6,805 nt of DNA from the NCBI GenBank assembly GCA_018667205.1, contig JABIVN010000358.1, forward strand, positions 1-6,805. The letters are read 5' to 3'. How positions within the stretch are numbered: position 1 is the first letter of the stretch; each line of letters opens with the position of its first letter. Shown piece by piece: positions 1 to 5,589 of this stretch. Under the pieces are notes generated by a model that was not told where the DNA came from, made no database searches, and saw only the letters and a list, made by a program, of their open reading frames with translations. The position numbers and the translations under genes are program-made. The stretch is from Gammaproteobacteria bacterium (lineage in GTDB: Bacteria; Pseudomonadota; Gammaproteobacteria; Pseudomonadales; Azotimanducaceae).

Positions 1-1
1 A

Positions 2-2482
2 AAACAAATTAACGATGGCTTTGCGCTACTCTTCGAGCTGGGTGCAGTGGACAAAGCGCGAAGCATATCCAGGTTGGGGAAGCAGCTGGCAAGGTTCCCG
101 GTTGACCTGAGGTTTGCTCGAATGCTGGTGGCGGCCGACCAGATGGGTAGTCTTGCAGAGATGCTCATTATTACGAGTGCGCTGACCATCCAGGACCCAA
201 GGGAGCGACCGTTTGATCACCAGCAGGCGGCTGACCAGGTTCACAAGCAGAACTGGGACGAGCGCTCTGATTTTCTGGCGTTTGTAACGCTGTGGCGTGA
301 TTTCGAGGAAAAACGCCAAGCACTAGGCCAGGGTCAGTTGCGAAAATATTGTAAACAGAACTTCCTGTCGTATATGCGCATGCGTGAATGGCGAGAGATG
401 CATCGGCAACTGCTGTTGATCTGTAAAGAACAAGGGTTCAGGAAGGGAAAGAAAGAGGCCGATTACGGCAGTGTCCACAGAGCGTTGTTAACTGGGTTGC
501 TTGGTCACATCGCAGTCAAATCCGGTGAACATGATTATCAGGGCGCACGGAATAGAAGGCAGTTCATCTTCCCGGGTTCTTCACAGTTTGCGAGAAAACC
601 TAAATGGGTACTGTCTTCAGAGCTGGTTGAAACATCCCGCCTATTCGCCAGAACAGTGGCCGAAATTGAGAGCCGTTGGATTGAACCGCTTGCAGGACAC
701 CTGGTCGTTCGTACGCATCATGATCCCGTGTTTGATGCCGAGCATGGTTTGGTGATGATTCGCGAGGAAGTCACGCTTTACGGCGTGGTGATTGTTGCCG
801 ATAGGAAAGTCGATTTTGGCTCAGTCGATCTGGGCAATGCTCGCGAGCTCTTTATCGAAAAAGCATTGGTACAGGGTGAGTTGCGCTCACGGTTGAAGTT
901 TTTTCAGAATAACCGCCGCCTGATTCGTGACATCGAACAACTCGAGTCCAAGGCAAGAAAACGGGATATTTTGGTTGAGTCCAGGGCGTTGTTTGACTTT
1001 TATGAGCATGTCCTGCCGAAAGAAGTCTGCAGTGAGCTGGACCTACGTAAGTTTGTGAATGATTCGCCAAAGAATGCCAAGGTAATGGAGCTTACCCGGG
1101 ATGAGTTGATGCGCCGGGAGGCACAACTTTCAGAAATGCTTTATCCGAACAGACTGGACGTGGGGGGTGTCAGTCTGCCGCTGAAGTATAAATTTGAGCC
1201 CGGGAACCGGGATGATGGCGTGAGTGTTGACGTCCCCCTGGTGTTGCTGGGCCAGGTACCCAGGGCTCAGTTTGACTGGATCGTGCCGGGCCTACTCGAG
1301 GAAAAGTGTCTTGCACTTATTCGATCCTTGCCGAAGTCAGTGCGAAAGAATTTTGTTCCCGCGCCGGATTATGTTGGCCGGGTCCTTGAAAACTTCGATT
1401 ATGAGGGCAAGCCCCTGGTTGAGGCGCTAGCGGATCGCCTGTTCCGGCTGTCCGGAACGCGCGTCGATCCAACAGATTTTCGAGAATCAAACCTCGAACG
1501 ACACCTGACCTTGAATGTTCGGGTTGTCGACGACAAAGGAAAACTGGTTGCTAGTGGTCGAGATTTCGATCAATTGGTAGAGCAACTCGAGGACAAAGTA
1601 AGCCGTCGTCTCAAGGACCGGCAACAACACCCTTTGGAAGTCGAGGGGCTGACGGAATGGAGTTTTGGTGAACTGCCGCAGTCTATTCAGATCAAGGAAG
1701 GCGGCGTTGCGGTCACCATGTATCCTGCGTTATGTGACGACCTTGATAGCGTCTCGGTGAGGCTGGTCGAGACAGAGTGGAAAGCGTTGAGCTTATCGGC
1801 TGCGGGGCTGCTGCGCCTTGTCATGTTCAGCTTAAAGGACCAGAGAAAGGATCTGAGTAAGAACATCCCGGGTTTTGATCACTTTTCGCTGTACTTTGCG
1901 ACGCGGGGAAGTCGTGCCGAACTAGCGGAGAATATCGTCAAGGCCGCGTTCTCGATGACCTTTGTTGAATCCATGCCGCCTATTGTCGCTCGCGACGGGT
2001 TCGACGAGCGATTACTCAAAAAAACTGAGTTATTTGGTCATCTGGAGCTAACTGCCAAAGTGGTAGCTCAATCACTTCAGCAGGCGTTGGCCATAGAGGA
2101 TCAGCTTAAGACAATGTCCTTACGAACCACTGCAGAGGATGTCCGCAAGCAGTTAGATCATCTGATTCCAACCGGGTTCCCCTTTGGTATTCCTTTTGAT
2201 TGGTTGCGCCATTATCCAAGGTACTTCCGAGGGATTGCCCTTAGGCTGGAGAAGTTGGGTGGCAACATCGAAAATGATTTAGCCGGGGTTCAGGCTGTCG
2301 GTCAGTGGTGGGAGAGGTTTGAACAGGCAGATGACGAATCCAGAGAAAAGCTCGAAAAATTCCGATGGATGCTCGAAGAGTATCGAATCTCTTTGTTTGC
2401 CCAGTCTATCGGGACTACCATGCCAGTATCAGAGAAACGCTTAGCCAAACAATGGGAATCCGTGATGGGGAAACGCAGATGA
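2..2482 (+). CDS. hrpA: ATP-dependent RNA helicase HrpA, C-terminal part (5' end outside window)
   Basis: This is the tail of HrpA, a DEAH-box RNA helicase; in E. coli the protein is about 1300 residues and has been linked to mRNA processing and rescue of stalled ribosomes. The reading frame is open from base 2, so 826 codons are visible and roughly the N-terminal third, with the Walker A/DEAH and second RecA-like domains, lies upstream. The GTG at 47 is internal, because family-like sequence (DGFALLFELGAV) precedes it. Seen in order: the helicase-associated HA2 region (LGKQLARFPVD, then ITSALTIQDPRERP), an OB-fold-like segment (ALLTGLLGHIAVKSGEHDYQ, then FIFPGSS and KPKWVLSSELVETSRLF), and the long HrpA-specific C-terminal domain (DUF3418) with VTLYGVVIVADRKV, LIRSLPKSVRKNFVPAPDY and the terminal RWMLEEYRISLFAQSIGT. 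No frameshift or internal stop is seen. The stop overlaps the mlaA ATG. Identification rests on recalled colinearity with E. coli HrpA, and is strong. Confidence 0.95.
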   Translation, partial: KQINDGFALLFELGAVDKARSISRLGKQLARFPVDLRFARMLVAADQMGSLAEMLIITSALTIQDPRERPFDHQQAADQVHKQNWDERSDFLAFVTLWRDFEEKRQALGQGQLRKYCKQNFLSYMRMREWREMHRQLLLICKEQGFRKGKKEADYGSVHRALLTGLLGHIAVKSGEHDYQGARNRRQFIFPGSSQFARKPKWVLSSELVETSRLFARTVAEIESRWIEPLAGHLVVRTHHDPVFDAEHGLVMIREEVTLYGVVIVADRKVDFGSVDLGNARELFIEKALVQGELRSRLKFFQNNRRLIRDIEQLESKARKRDILVESRALFDFYEHVLPKEVCSELDLRKFVNDSPKNAKVMELTRDELMRREAQLSEMLYPNRLDVGGVSLPLKYKFEPGNRDDGVSVDVPLVLLGQVPRAQFDWIVPGLLEEKCLALIRSLPKSVRKNFVPAPDYVGRVLENFDYEGKPLVEALADRLFRLSGTRVDPTDFRESNLERHLTLNVRVVDDKGKLVASGRDFDQLVEQLEDKVSRRLKDRQQHPLEVEGLTEWSFGELPQSIQIKEGGVAVTMYPALCDDLDSVSVRLVETEWKALSLSAAGLLRLVMFSLKDQRKDLSKNIPGFDHFSLYFATRGSRAELAENIVKAAFSMTFVESMPPIVARDGFDERLLKKTELFGHLELTAKVVAQSLQQALAIEDQLKTMSLRTTAEDVRKQLDHLIPTGFPFGIPFDWLRHYPRYFRGIALRLEKLGGNIENDLAGVQAVGQWWERFEQADDESREKLEKFRWMLEEYRISLFAQSIGTTMPVSEKRLAKQWESVMGKRR

Positions 2483-3177
2483 GGGTGCTGGCGATCTTAC
2501 TGACAATGTTACTGACAATGTTACTGACAATGGTCTGTTCGAGTGCTGCGATGGCAAATGAAGACCGGTTCGAGACGATTAATCGTAAAGTTCATGGCTT
2601 TAACGATTTTATGGATACGAAGCTGGTCAAGCCCGCCGCTAAAGTCTATAAAAAAGTGTTGCCGGAACCTGTCAGGGTCTCAGTTCGTCATTTTGTTGGC
2701 AACCTTTCAGATGTCGGTGACATCATCAATAATGTTCTGCAGGGCAAGCCGAAGCAGGCCCTAAGTGATCTTGGGAGAGTACTGGTCAACTCAAGCATTG
2801 GGATCGGTGGGCTTTTTGACCCAGCAAGTCGAATGGGGCTTGTCGACCATGATGAGGATTTTTCACAAACCCTGGCTGTGTGGGGTTTCCCGCGAGGTCC
2901 TTATATTGTGATCCCTGGGGTGGGACCTAGCGATGTCAGGGATATCTTTGGCCGCGTGGGTAATAGGAGGGTGGATCCCCTGCGTTATTACTATCCTGTG
3001 GCGCACCGCAATAGTTTAGCAGGGCTCAGGCTGCTGGGTATCCGAGCAAAGCTGTTAACCGTTGATGGTGTAGTGTTTGGTGACAAATATATTTTTTATC
3101 GAGATGCCTACCTACAACATCGTGAGTTTCTGGAGAAAGATGGTGAGGTCGAGGACCCGTTTGGTGATGAGTTCTGA
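2479..3177 (+). CDS. mlaA: MlaA/VacJ family phospholipid-transport protein
   Basis: MlaA is the outer-membrane component of the Mla pathway; with a porin it removes misplaced phospholipids from the outer leaflet and passes them to periplasmic MlaC. The 232-residue product has a signal peptide (basic residue 2, hydrophobic core 3-19 built from three LLTM repeats) and then the MlaA domain: FETINRKVHGFNDFMD near 30-45, LPEPVRVSVRHFVGNL, INNVLQGKPKQAL, LVNSSIGIGGLFD, FSQTLAVWGFPRGPYIVIPG and the terminal YIFYRDAYLQHREF. I chose ATG 2479 because a signal sequence starts there and it overlaps the hrpA stop as ATGA; the frame is open upstream to an ATG at 2365, but that extension shares DNA with hrpA and has no signal-like character. 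A GGGGAAA Shine-Dalgarno-like stretch sits just upstream. Cys20 is preceded by T-M-V, a poor lipobox, so cleavage by signal peptidase I after Ala-Met-Ala (residues 24-26) looks as likely as lipidation. The C-terminus is acidic (DGEVEDPFGDEF). Confidence 0.93.
   Translation: MRVLAILLTMLLTMLLTMVCSSAAMANEDRFETINRKVHGFNDFMDTKLVKPAAKVYKKVLPEPVRVSVRHFVGNLSDVGDIINNVLQGKPKQALSDLGRVLVNSSIGIGGLFDPASRMGLVDHDEDFSQTLAVWGFPRGPYIVIPGVGPSDVRDIFGRVGNRRVDPLRYYYPVAHRNSLAGLRLLGIRAKLLTVDGVVFGDKYIFYRDAYLQHREFLEKDGEVEDPFGDEF
2497..2532 (+). repeat. Three perfect 12-bp tandem repeats in the mlaA signal peptide
   Basis: The unit TTACTGACAATG occurs three times head to tail at 2497-2508, 2509-2520 and 2521-2532. It encodes Leu-Leu-Thr-Met three times (residues 7-18), that is, most of the hydrophobic core of the signal peptide. 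Because the unit is four codons long, gain or loss of a copy would change core length without shifting the frame. Confidence 0.97.
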
Positions 3178-3200
3178 AGGCAGTGATTTCTAAAAATCAT

Positions 3201-3226
3201 AGACATCAAGGCGATAGATGTTTTTA
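3201..3226 (+). terminator. Weak rho-independent terminator candidate after mlaA
   Basis: AGACATC (3201-3207) can pair with GATGTTT (3217-3223), with one G-U pair and a 9-base loop; the T run at 3221-3225 partly overlaps the 3' arm. The stem is short and AT-rich, so termination would be weak or the structure may be chance. A second hairpin, TGATTT/AAATCA at 3184-3199 with a 4-base loop, lies just upstream and lacks its own T run. Confidence 0.3.
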
Positions 3227-3230
3227 GTCA

Positions 3231-3267
3231 TTGACGACAAAAGGAATGGTCTCTAACTACTTGTAAT
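3231..3267 (+). promoter_or_regulatory. Weak sigma-70-like promoter candidate for the phosphatase-STAS pair
   Basis: TTGACG at 3231-3236 matches the -35 consensus at five of six positions. The best -10 choices are TCTAAC at 3252-3257 (four of six, with a short 15-base spacer) or TGTAAT at 3262-3267 (five of six, but 25 bases away and without a good -35 of its own). Neither pairing is ideal. Position in the only sizeable gap of the plus-strand run is the main support. Confidence 0.25.
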
Positions 3268-3327
3268 TGCAGTGTTTAGGGGTAACATTGTTTCTGGATC
3301 CCGTAAGATGGGACGTAGGAGGGGGCA

Positions 3328-3339
3328 TTGCCTGAATGA
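3328..3339 (+). other. Possible 3-codon leader ORF (TTG-CCT-GAA-TGA)
   Basis: A TTG start lies 5 bases after GGAGG (3318-3322), the strongest ribosome-binding sequence in the intergenic region, and is followed by only two sense codons and a TGA. That TGA overlaps the ATG at 3336 as ATGA. It could load ribosomes that then reinitiate downstream. No conservation data are available, and such a short ORF could easily be chance. Confidence 0.2.
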
Positions 3340-3356
3340 TTGAAAGTGTGTTGTGA
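3336..3356 (+). CDS. Possible 6-codon leader peptide (MIESVL) overlapping the phosphatase start
   Basis: ATG at 3336 opens six codons ending in a TGA at 3354-3356, which overlaps the GTG start of the phosphatase gene (3353-3355) as GTGA. The G-rich Shine-Dalgarno stretch (3317-3325) ends 10 bases before this ATG. By contrast, the GTG at 3353 has only a weak GAAAG (3342-3346) ahead of it. The arrangement would suit translational coupling, in which ribosomes finishing the leader restart on the GTG. Seen: start, stop, overlap and Shine-Dalgarno sequence. Inferred: that it is translated. Confidence 0.35.
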   Translation: MIESVL

Positions 3357-4573
3357 GCGACGATAAATATCAGTTGCTGATCATCTCGGAGCCCGTGGAA
3401 GCCGAGGAAATGAAGCTTCGACTAGCGGAGAGAGACTTTAACGCCGTGACTAGTGTGGATTATCCAAACGCTTTGCCCGTTATCTGCTCCACTTCCCCCG
3501 ATCTGATTCTACTGACCAACAATTCTGGGCCGTCACTCGCATTGATTGGTGAAATTCGCGCGCAGTTACCACTTGTCCCCATCGTCATGGTGGCGACCGA
3601 TATCGTCAATGAGTCGATGGGTGAACACCTTGAGGCTGGCGCATCTGATTACATCTACTACGCGGGTGCAGAGAAAGAGCTTCTGGCCCATGTTGTCATG
3701 CACAATTTGGAGAGTTGCACCAACGCTGCGGCCGCCAGGGCATCTGCAGAGTCAATCTCAATGTTTCAACAACTAGAGCGTGACCAGCGGTCTGGTTTTC
3801 GGGTACAACAGGCCATGTTGCCTGATACGCCAACGTCCATTCGCGGCATTACCTTCACCCATCAGATCTACCCCGCGCTTATCATGAGCGGTGACTTTAT
3901 CGACTACTTTGAGCTGTTTGACGGGCGGGTCGCCTTTTGTATCGCCGATGTGTCCGGTCATGGTGCTTCTGGCGCGTTTATCACGGTTCTGTTGAAGAGT
4001 CTGTTGCGCCGATTGCCGGAGGAGTTCCGCCGGCTGCTGTCCAGTGCGGAAATTCTGAGCTGGATCAATTCAGAGCTTTTGGCATGGAAGCTGGAACAAC
4101 ATGTCACAATGTTTTTCGGCATCATTGACGAAGAAAATAATTCTCTTGAATACAGTAACGCAGCACATTTCCCTGGTACGGTCCTGTGCTTCGATAAGCG
4201 TGCGAACTTCCTTGAAATAGGTGGTCAACCACTCGGTCTTTATAAAGAGCCCGTGTACAGGGCTCATCATGTGAAGTTACCTGAAAACTATTCGATTGCG
4301 ATGTTTTCAGACGGAGTGTTCGAGATTCTGCCTCAAGAGACACTCGAGGGGAAAGAAGCCTACCTGCTTTCAGCGGTAAAGAGCCGGCACCTTGGACAGG
4401 ACACTGGTGTAATGGAAGGTGTAATGAAAGGTGTAATGAAAGGTGAAATGAAAGGTGAAATGAAAGGTGGCATGTTAGATGGATTGGTTGAGGACTTTGG
4501 GGTCCTTAGCGCCAGCACTATCCCGGATGATATAGCGGTTTTCACGGTGGCCAGTGCTGGGCGGGTGGGATAA
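3353..4573 (+). CDS. Receiver-like domain fused to PP2C (SpoIIE/RsbU-type) serine phosphatase
   Basis: The 406-residue cytoplasmic protein should remove phosphate from a serine on a STAS partner, most simply the product of the next gene. Residues 6-118 have the pattern of a response-regulator receiver (YQLLIISEP, PDLILLTNN, LVPIVMVATD, EAGASDYIYY), followed by a helical linker at about 120-155 ending in FRVQQAMLP, typical of RsbU-like phosphatases. The PP2C domain has its metal-binding motifs: SGDF (Asp181), ADVSGHG (Asp199), NAAHFPG (269-275), FSDGV (Asp320) and PDDIAV (Asp392/Asp393), so catalysis looks intact. The receiver does not: the phospho-acceptor Asp is replaced in ILLTNN, the acidic pair is reduced to S-E (residues 12-13), and the usual Lys near residue 103 is missing. 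There is no C-terminal HATPase kinase domain, unlike Pseudomonas HsbR. Residues 352-375 are an expanded GxMK tetrapeptide repeat in the region preceding the last motif. GTG 3353 is the only plausible start, since an in-frame TGA lies at 3341. Confidence 0.88.
   Translation: MSDDKYQLLIISEPVEAEEMKLRLAERDFNAVTSVDYPNALPVICSTSPDLILLTNNSGPSLALIGEIRAQLPLVPIVMVATDIVNESMGEHLEAGASDYIYYAGAEKELLAHVVMHNLESCTNAAAARASAESISMFQQLERDQRSGFRVQQAMLPDTPTSIRGITFTHQIYPALIMSGDFIDYFELFDGRVAFCIADVSGHGASGAFITVLLKSLLRRLPEEFRRLLSSAEILSWINSELLAWKLEQHVTMFFGIIDEENNSLEYSNAAHFPGTVLCFDKRANFLEIGGQPLGLYKEPVYRAHHVKLPENYSIAMFSDGVFEILPQETLEGKEAYLLSAVKSRHLGQDTGVMEGVMKGVMKGEMKGEMKGGMLDGLVEDFGVLSASTIPDDIAVFTVASAGRVG
4406..4477 (+). repeat. 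12-bp tandem repeat array inside the PP2C phosphatase gene
   Basis: Six 12-base units run head to tail: GGTGTAATGGAA, two copies of GGTGTAATGAAA, two copies of GGTGAAATGAAA, then a diverged GGTGGCATGTTA. They encode GVME, GVMK, GVMK, GEMK, GEMK, GGML at residues 352-375. The graded variation (two central types, diverged ends) looks like successive slippage or unequal-exchange events. All units are in frame, so copy-number change would lengthen or shorten a loop between PP2C motifs without truncating the protein. Confidence 0.97.
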
Positions 4574-4579
4574 AGAGAG

Positions 4580-5131
4580 ATGGGTAAAATTCTGTTTGCA
4601 GAGCAAGGTGGTGTCCACGTCCTGAAGTTTATCGGCGATGTAAGGCTCACCCTGGGGCCAACGATCTCTGCCTTCCTGGAGACGCTCGAATCCTGTGATC
4701 ATTTTCAATCAATGATCATCGATCTCTCGGAAACCGAAACGATTGACAGTACCTCGCTTGGCTTGATCGCCAAAATAGGCATCTGCACCCGTGACTATTT
4801 TGATTCGGGGTCCAGCATTGTCTCTCCCCGGGCAGATATTAGTCGCGTTTTACGCAGTATGGCGATGGAAGAGGTTTGTGTAGTGACTAGCGAGGTGCTG
4901 ACTGAAGCTTCTAGCTTGGAGGAGCTTCCGACAGAAATCTCCAGTGAAGCAGTCCTGCGTGACCAGGTGCTGGATGCGCACAAAACGCTGATGGCCTTGG
5001 GTGATCAGAATTTTGACAAGTTCCAGGATCTTGTCAAAGCGCTCGAATATGAGAAAGCGCTCGAATATGAGAAAACGCCCGAGTGCTCAGAAGATGAGCC
5101 AGGGCACCCGACGAGCGCTACCGGAACCTGA
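4580..5131 (+). CDS. STAS-domain anti-anti-sigma factor-like protein with C-terminal extension
   Basis: The 183-residue product begins with a STAS domain (about 1-108). MIIDLSETETIDSTSLGLIA matches the SpoIIAA/RsbV phosphorylation loop; by alignment from memory, Ser57 after Asp56 is the phosphorylated serine. Such proteins bind an anti-sigma factor/kinase or another target when unphosphorylated, and a PP2C phosphatase reactivates them. The phosphatase gene ends 6 bases upstream, and AAAGAGAG, overlapping its stop, is the ribosome-binding site, so the pair is very likely cotranscribed and functionally matched. Beyond the STAS fold there is an acidic linker (about 109-123), a probable helix (about 126-155, DQVLDAHKTLMAL through FQDLVKALE), a duplicated ALEYEK hexapeptide at 154-165 and a disordered-looking Pro/Ser/Glu tail. 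No kinase gene is visible in the window. The target is unknown. The gene ends 11 bases from the converging TerB gene. Confidence 0.88.
   Translation: MGKILFAEQGGVHVLKFIGDVRLTLGPTISAFLETLESCDHFQSMIIDLSETETIDSTSLGLIAKIGICTRDYFDSGSSIVSPRADISRVLRSMAMEEVCVVTSEVLTEASSLEELPTEISSEAVLRDQVLDAHKTLMALGDQNFDKFQDLVKALEYEKALEYEKTPECSEDEPGHPTSATGT
5039..5074 (+). repeat. Perfect 18-bp tandem duplication in the STAS gene tail
   Basis: GCGCTCGAATATGAGAAA occurs twice, at 5039-5056 and 5057-5074, and encodes ALEYEK twice (residues 154-165). The copies are identical, which suggests a recent duplication. The unit is a multiple of three, so the frame is kept. It extends the C-terminal helix just after the family-like KALE sequence. 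Confidence 0.95.
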
Positions 5132-5142
5132 TTCAGAATCGC

Positions 5143-5589
5143 TTATCCTCGGGCTTTCAACTTAAGCCTAATAAAATCGCCATGTGCGACATGGATTAAG
5201 CCAGCGACTCTGCGAATAATGTGATCTTCGATGGCTTGCACCTTGCCGTCCGCCAGTGCCACACGCCACATCGCATAGACCAAATCTTCTTTTTGCGCAT
5301 GACTATAGCGCTGGTTGATCAATTGGGTGAACTGAAAAAGGTCTGTGGCATCCTCGACTTTTTCTATTCCTGCGGTAAGCAAGCTGTCAATCAGCCCACT
5401 ATCCACGTCGAACTCAGTGGTTAGAATGTTTCTGATGACGGCGTGTTCAACCTGTTCACCGCCGGAATCGGATCGCGCGACTTCGAGCATTAACGATACA
5501 GCGGCAAGAACAATGGCGTTGTCGTCCTGGGGTTCATCATCTGGGGCGTCAGTCAGTTTTTTAAATAACTCGAAAAGGTTATCAATCAT
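5143..5589 (-). CDS. TerB-family (tellurite-resistance B-like, COG4103-type) protein
   Basis: The 148-residue product resembles the small stand-alone proteins of the TerB/DjlA-N superfamily, all-helical folds; most members of this branch have no assigned function, and the tellurite label is only historical. Two halves look alike: LMLEVARSDSGGEQVEHAVIRNIL (about 33-56; quoted here only as a span) and the second half around 106-133, with ALADGKVQAIEDHIIRR as its core. Both have the A-x-D-G/S ... E pattern of the superfamily. An acidic linker (DAPDDEPQDD, 14-23) follows the first helix. No signal peptide or membrane segment is seen, so it is probably cytoplasmic. Its ATG overlaps the dusA stop by 8 bases, with GAGGT 8 bases upstream inside dusA, so the two are coupled. 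It runs toward the STAS gene with an 11-base gap and no clear terminator. Confidence 0.8.
   Translation of the reverse strand: MIDNLFELFKKLTDAPDDEPQDDNAIVLAAVSLMLEVARSDSGGEQVEHAVIRNILTTEFDVDSGLIDSLLTAGIEKVEDATDLFQFTQLINQRYSHAQKEDLVYAMWRVALADGKVQAIEDHIIRRVAGLIHVAHGDFIRLKLKARG

Larger units (their letters stand above)
3178..3352. other. Intergenic region between mlaA and the PP2C phosphatase gene
   Basis: This 175-base stretch has no gene of normal size. Its left end holds two small AT-rich hairpins, the second followed by a T run (a weak terminator candidate). The middle contains weak sigma-70-like boxes. The right end carries a strong AGGAGGGGG Shine-Dalgarno sequence at 3317-3325 followed by two tiny ORFs that lead into the GTG start at 3353. 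The content suggests that the phosphatase-STAS pair has its own transcription start rather than relying only on read-through from hrpA-mlaA; this is inference. Confidence 0.7.

Noticed and set aside
26..319. 97-codon minus-strand ORF at the left edge
   Set aside because: It is antisense to well-conserved hrpA sequence and has no recognisable protein character.
2365..2478. Longer start for mlaA at ATG 2365
   Set aside because: The extra 38 residues are an out-of-frame reading of the conserved hrpA C-terminus and would bury the signal peptide.
4247..4265. Perfect inverted repeat GAGCCC/GGGCTC with a 7-base loop
   Set aside because: It lies mid-gene in the phosphatase with no following T run, and the codons fit the protein family; probably chance.
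4406..4477. CRISPR-like or regulatory direct repeat array
   Set aside because: The units are contiguous, 12 bases long, without spacers and in frame with an intact PP2C gene; this is a coding tandem repeat.
4360..4708. Minus-strand ORFs of 77-96 codons opposite the phosphatase/STAS junction
   Set aside because: They are shadows of the two plus-strand genes; their repetitive FISPFITP residues merely mirror the 12-bp repeats.
5152..5168. GGCTT/AAGCC inverted repeat as a terminator for the convergent pair
   Set aside because: The stem is only five base pairs, lies inside the TerB gene and has no T run on the plus strand after it.
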